Shown in pieces: positions 60,980 through 64,000 of a DNA stretch of 64,000 nt. Every line of letters begins with the position of its first letter. Within the stretch, counting starts at the first letter, position 1. This DNA is from Nocardia albiluteola (GTDB lineage Bacteria; Actinomycetota; Actinomycetes; Mycobacteriales; Mycobacteriaceae): contig NZ_JAHKNI010000013.1 in NCBI RefSeq assembly GCF_018860155.1, positions 1 to 64,000 on the forward strand, in the 5' to 3' direction. A program made the position numbers and the translations under genes. Below the pieces are notes generated by a model that did no database searches, was not told the origin of the DNA, and worked only from the letters and a program-made list of their open reading frames with translations.

Positions 60980-61138
60980 GTGTCCCATTCCTTGATCGTG
61001 GTTCTGCTCTTGACCCTCGCCGGGTTCCTGATCGGCGGGGCCTTCACCACCTGGAAGAGCAACAGCCGCCCGCTGGCCGTTTTCCTGACCGTCTGCGCCG
61101 TGCTCTCGCTGGTGGGCGCCGCGCTCTGGTGGAAGTAG
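60980..61138 (+). CDS. small two-helix membrane protein
   Basis: 52 aa from GTG 60980 (ATG 60962 would add six residues). Two hydrophobic segments (LIVVLLLTLAGFLIGGAF and AVFLTVCAVLSLVGAALWW) with a short charged loop between. No known family; such short proteins occur beside many actinobacterial genes. Stops ten bases before the convergent cyclase stop. Confidence 0.6.
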   Translation: MSHSLIVVLLLTLAGFLIGGAFTTWKSNSRPLAVFLTVCAVLSLVGAALWWK

Positions 61139-61147
61139 TAGTAGCGC

Positions 61148-62203
61148 CTACTCCCCGTCCAGGCGGAAGATCCGCAGGTCCTCCGGCACGCCGCTGGGCG
61201 GCGCCGCGAACATGCTCCGGCGATACGGCTTGGCGGCGCAGCCCAGCTCGGCGAGCGTGTCGGGCTCGAGCGCGTCGAGTGTGGCCTGGGAGAGCATGGT
61301 GTTGCCGTTGCCTCCGGCCTCCATCACCCGCGCGGCGATCGTGACGTCCACGCCCAGCCAGTCGCCCCCGATCTCGCGCGGCGACCCGGTGTGCAGGCCG
61401 ACCCGCATCTGCGGCCGATAGCCCTGCACGTCCAGCTCGGCCAGCTGCTTCTTCGCGGCGATCGCCGCGCGCACCGCGCTGTCCGGGCTCAGGAAGATAG
61501 CCATGACACCGTCGCCCATGCGCTTGATCACCCGCCCGCCCCGATCCACGATCGGGGGCTCGATCGCGCTCGCGACACCACGCAGCAATTCCAGGGTCGC
61601 CTCATCACCGGCGGTCAGCGACCACCGAGAGAAGGCCACCAGGTCGGTGAACATGACAGTTACTTCTTCACTACCTTTTCCGCGGCCGGCGCGCTCCAGC
61701 ATCGCCTGCCACACCTGCAGCGCACCCAGCCCGATCTCCTTGGCCGCGCTGGGAGAATAGCCAGCCAGCTTATCGGCCGCGCGGGCCACCGCACGCGGCC
61801 CGCCCGGGCCCGACAGTGACAGCGGATCGCCGAAAGCCGGGTCGCCGGGCAGATTTTCGCGCGCCTTACGAATTGCGCCGATCAGATCCCGGCGCTGACT
61901 CGCGGCGGCCCTCAGCGCCGAGAGCTGACCCGCGCGCAGGCGGCCACCGGGGCGGCGCCGATCGGATTCGGCATCGACCGGCGTGAGGGGAATCACGATG
62001 TCGGGTTCGGGCTCGGATCGGCCGCCGCGCCCCGTCAGGCCACCGTCACCGGCAGGGCGGGAACGATCCGGTTCCCGGCGCCGCGCCGAGTTCTCGGCGG
62101 CAGCGGTGCGACGCGCGTTTCCGCGGTCACCAGAGGAGTTTTCACTCACTTCTCGAGCGTATCCCAGCCACACATCGGTGGGCGTATTACCAATGGTTGC
62201 CAC
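61148..62203 (-). CDS. class III adenylate/guanylate cyclase-domain protein
   Basis: 351 aa. N-terminal ~95 residues disordered and Arg/Ser/Pro-rich; a helical region follows (about 95-175); then a class III catalytic domain (about 178-345) with metal Asp in TVMFTDLVAFSR, KRMGDGVMAIF (second Asp and substrate Lys), and GVDVTIAARVME (transition-state Arg). Probably a soluble homodimeric cyclase making cAMP. Several such enzymes exist in mycobacteria. Activator unknown. Confidence 0.88.
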   Translation of the reverse strand: MATIGNTPTDVWLGYAREVSENSSGDRGNARRTAAAENSARRREPDRSRPAGDGGLTGRGGRSEPEPDIVIPLTPVDAESDRRRPGGRLRAGQLSALRAAASQRRDLIGAIRKARENLPGDPAFGDPLSLSGPGGPRAVARAADKLAGYSPSAAKEIGLGALQVWQAMLERAGRGKGSEEVTVMFTDLVAFSRWSLTAGDEATLELLRGVASAIEPPIVDRGGRVIKRMGDGVMAIFLSPDSAVRAAIAAKKQLAELDVQGYRPQMRVGLHTGSPREIGGDWLGVDVTIAARVMEAGGNGNTMLSQATLDALEPDTLAELGCAAKPYRRSMFAAPPSGVPEDLRIFRLDGE

Positions 62204-62358
62204 CAGGCCACCTCTCTATCGGACGGAGCGAACACCTCACTGGGTCCGCCGATGGATAGCGTGTTGGTTGCTGCCCCGATGCTACGGACGCTCAATTTCG
62301 AACGAAAGGTGTTTATCAAACAATTAGCGCAGAGTTTTCCTGTCGCGTGACCCGGCGC

Positions 62359-62395
62359 ACACCGGCCCGGTGCAGTAGCTGCACCGGGCCGGTGG
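62359..62395. terminator. hairpin terminator
   Basis: Perfect 14-bp arms ACCGGCCCGGTGCA (62361-62374) and TGCACCGGGCCGGT (62380-62393), five-base loop; one flanking pair extends it. Lies downstream of the ABC operon in minus-strand sense, upstream of the cyclase. Confidence 0.75.
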
Positions 62396-62488
62396 GTGTC
62401 ACGTCGAGCGGGCAGTGCCCGGCGTGACAACGGGTGCGGCGAGGGCCGCTGCACCCGTTCCCGGGCCGCAGGGGACGGCCCCGGAAAC

Positions 62489-63307
62489 TCAAGCGTCGCG
62501 CTTGTTGACCACGAACAGTGCCGCACCGAAGACGATCGCCACGACGACCGTGAAGTACAGCAGCCCGCCCCACGTGCCCCAATGCCAGGGTAGATCGCCG
62601 CCGCCCGCGGTTCCGAGGAACCTACCGGCATTCTGGAACGGAAGGAATACCTCGATGTTCCGCCCGACCTTGCCGAACGCACCGATGATCGGCTCGATCA
62701 GCACCGGCCACACGATCAGCAGCGACAGCGCGCCCGCCGACTGGCGGATCAGCGCCCCGACTCCGACCGCCAGGAACACCACCAGGGCCACGAAGATCGG
62801 CACCGCATAGAAGATGTGCGCGTCGCCGTGGGACAGGCTCATGTACCGGCCGGCGTCGCTGGACAGCATGGCCTTGAAGATGAAGAAGCTGATGAAGGTG
62901 AGCACCGCGGAGAGCACCGCGGCCGCGGCGGCGATCAGCCCCGCCTTGGCCACCAGCACGCCGGTGCGGTTGGGCACCGCCACGAAGGTGGCGCGGATGG
63001 TGCCGAAGCGGTACTCGCTGGTGACCGCCAGCGCCGCCAGGATCATGATCATGATGTAGCCGAAGCCGGGCATCCCCTGCGAGGCGCCGGTAATCCCCAG
63101 CGCCGCAACCCCGTTGGTGGGATACGGAGATGACGCGATCGTCGGATGCCCGCTGTCGAGCTGCTTGTGGTACTCGCTGATGCTGACATTGAGCAGCAGG
63201 CTGAACAGGGCCGCCATCCCGAGCGCGAACACCACCGTCAGCGCCGTGCACCACATCGGCGATCTGGTCGAGGTGAGCTTGATCCGCTCTGCCGTCACCA
63301 TGCCCAT
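62489..63307 (-). CDS. ABC transporter permease
   Basis: 272 aa. Six hydrophobic segments with an N-terminal MVTAERIKLTSTRSPMW typical of ABC-2 type export permeases that work with a single separate ATPase. The start overlaps the ATP-binding gene stop (TGATG). Substrate unknown (lipid, drug or antimicrobial peptide). Confidence 0.88.
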   Translation of the reverse strand: MGMVTAERIKLTSTRSPMWCTALTVVFALGMAALFSLLLNVSISEYHKQLDSGHPTIASSPYPTNGVAALGITGASQGMPGFGYIMIMILAALAVTSEYRFGTIRATFVAVPNRTGVLVAKAGLIAAAAAVLSAVLTFISFFIFKAMLSSDAGRYMSLSHGDAHIFYAVPIFVALVVFLAVGVGALIRQSAGALSLLIVWPVLIEPIIGAFGKVGRNIEVFLPFQNAGRFLGTAGGGDLPWHWGTWGGLLYFTVVVAIVFGAALFVVNKRDA

Positions 63308-64000
63308 CAGAGCGCACCTCCCATGACCTGGTCCATGCCTTCGCCGTGATACTGCACCGCACCCCCGGTCATCCGCATGAACGCCTCCTCGAGCGAGGCC
63401 CTTTGCGGCGCAAGCTCATACAGCATGATGCCGTTCTCACCGGCCAGCTTGCCGACCGTGTCGCTGGTCTCGCCGACCACCGTCAGCGCCGGAACGGCGT
63501 CCGCCGGGCGGCCGTCCTGGACCTGCGCGAGGCCGTCCTCGCGCACCGTCATACCGCTGGAGGTAAGCAGGCTGCGCAGCTGGTCCAGCTGCGGACTGCG
63601 CACGCGCACAGTGGATTCGGAGGCGCGCTCGATGAACTCCTTGGTGCTGGAATCGGATATCAGCTTGCCGCGGCCGATCACGATCAGATGATCGGCGGTC
63701 TGCGCCATCTCCGACAGCAGGTGGCTGGACACCAGCACCGTGCGGCCCTCGGCGGCGAGGCGCTGCATGAACCGGCGGATCCACAGGATGCCCTCCGGGT
63801 CCAGGCCGTTGACCGGTTCGTCGAAGAGCAGGATCTGCGGATCGCCCAGCAGCGCCGCGGCCAGGCCCAGGCGCTGCGACATGCCCAGGGAGAACCCCCC
63901 GGCTCGCTTGTCGGCCACCTCGGTCAGGCCGACCAGCCGCAGCACCTCCACCACCCGCGCCGCGGGCAGCTCGTTGGAGGCCGCCAGCCAGCGCAGGTGC
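63307..64000 (-). CDS. ABC transporter ATP-binding protein (N-terminal part beyond the window)
   Basis: At least 230 C-terminal codons are inside the window; the frame is open to the right edge. Walker A lies outside. Visible: signature SLGMSQRLGLA, Walker B ILLFDEPVNGLDPEG, and switch His in LVSSHLLSEM. The C-terminal ~100 residues carry the extension of DrrA/BcrA-type exporters. Pairs with the permease downstream by overlap. Confidence 0.92.
   Translation of the reverse strand, partial: HLRWLAASNELPAARVVEVLRLVGLTEVADKRAGGFSLGMSQRLGLAAALLGDPQILLFDEPVNGLDPEGILWIRRFMQRLAAEGRTVLVSSHLLSEMAQTADHLIVIGRGKLISDSSTKEFIERASESTVRVRSPQLDQLRSLLTSSGMTVREDGLAQVQDGRPADAVPALTVVGETSDTVGKLAGENGIMLYELAPQRASLEEAFMRMTGGAVQYHGEGMDQVMGGAL

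Overview
The window is high-GC actinobacterial DNA that looks like Nocardia or a close relative in the Corynebacteriales/Mycobacteriales. The signs are a HSP65-type groEL with two CIRCE operators and no groES beside it, a ClpC2-like protein, VirR, SodC and FadE5-like proteins of mycobacterial type, rrn leader elements of mycobacterial type, many GTG/TTG starts and frequent ATGA/GTGA gene overlaps. From memory, the gene set between groEL and thiD follows the Mycobacterium tuberculosis block Rv0422c-Rv0440 (thiD, thiC, xthA, GNAT protein, def, Rv0430, virR, sodC, glutamate-cysteine ligase, AAA ATPase, pssA, psd, groEL2), with several insertions.

Layout. 1-459: promoter and antitermination leader of a ribosomal RNA operon that leaves the window to the left on the minus strand. 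460-6311: alpha/beta hydrolase, groEL under tandem CIRCE, a Tam-like methyltransferase, a clpC2-like gene with a symmetric four-half-site operator, and a secreted beta-lactamase-fold protein. 6345-10463: a lipoprotein, then a three-gene signalling/redox cluster: a UBP zinc-finger protein, a cyclic-nucleotide-domain histidine kinase, and a response-regulator/thioredoxin-reductase fusion. 10548-15165: small genes, SRPBCC and SIMPL proteins, fabH, then psd-pssA for phosphatidylethanolamine. 15222-21353: a complete Mrp (Mnh) Na+/H+ antiporter operon with fused A and B subunits. 21458-31256: membrane protein, CDC48-like ATPase, PAP2 enzyme, glutamate-cysteine ligase, sodC, virR, a DUF3263 protein, def and a GNAT protein.

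31293-37088: xthA; a Fur-family regulator divergent from a NiCoT nickel/cobalt permease with a Nur-type box between them; a membrane-anchored NACHT NTPase; a membrane protein. 37239-42548: fadE5-like dehydrogenase and divergent TetR regulator, TPP riboswitch plus thiC, a SnoaL-like protein. 42640-47631: a tetR remnant, a DUF1003/RyR-like fusion protein, a CadD-like transporter, and an epoxide hydrolase with its divergent TetR regulator. 47716-51345: COG0523 metallochaperone with a Zur-like box, thiD, a GT2-GtrA fusion, tRNA-Glu. 51431-60723: a TetR-led acyl-CoA catabolic operon (enoyl-CoA hydratase, two acyl-CoA dehydrogenases, biotin-dependent carboxylase alpha and beta, AtuA) of leucine/isoprenoid type. 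60962-64000: a small membrane protein, a class III nucleotidyl cyclase and an ABC transporter running off the right edge.

How the parts work together. Metal homeostasis recurs: Ni (Fur-family regulator and NiCoT), Zn (COG0523 with its box), Cu (SodC) and possibly Cd (CadD). Thiamine synthesis is split between thiC and thiD. No insertion sequence, integrase, CRISPR array or phage gene was seen. The most unusual items are the redox-kinase cluster, the DUF1003/RyR fusion, the NACHT membrane protein, the clpC2 operator, the tetR remnant and a 41-bp dispersed inverted repeat.
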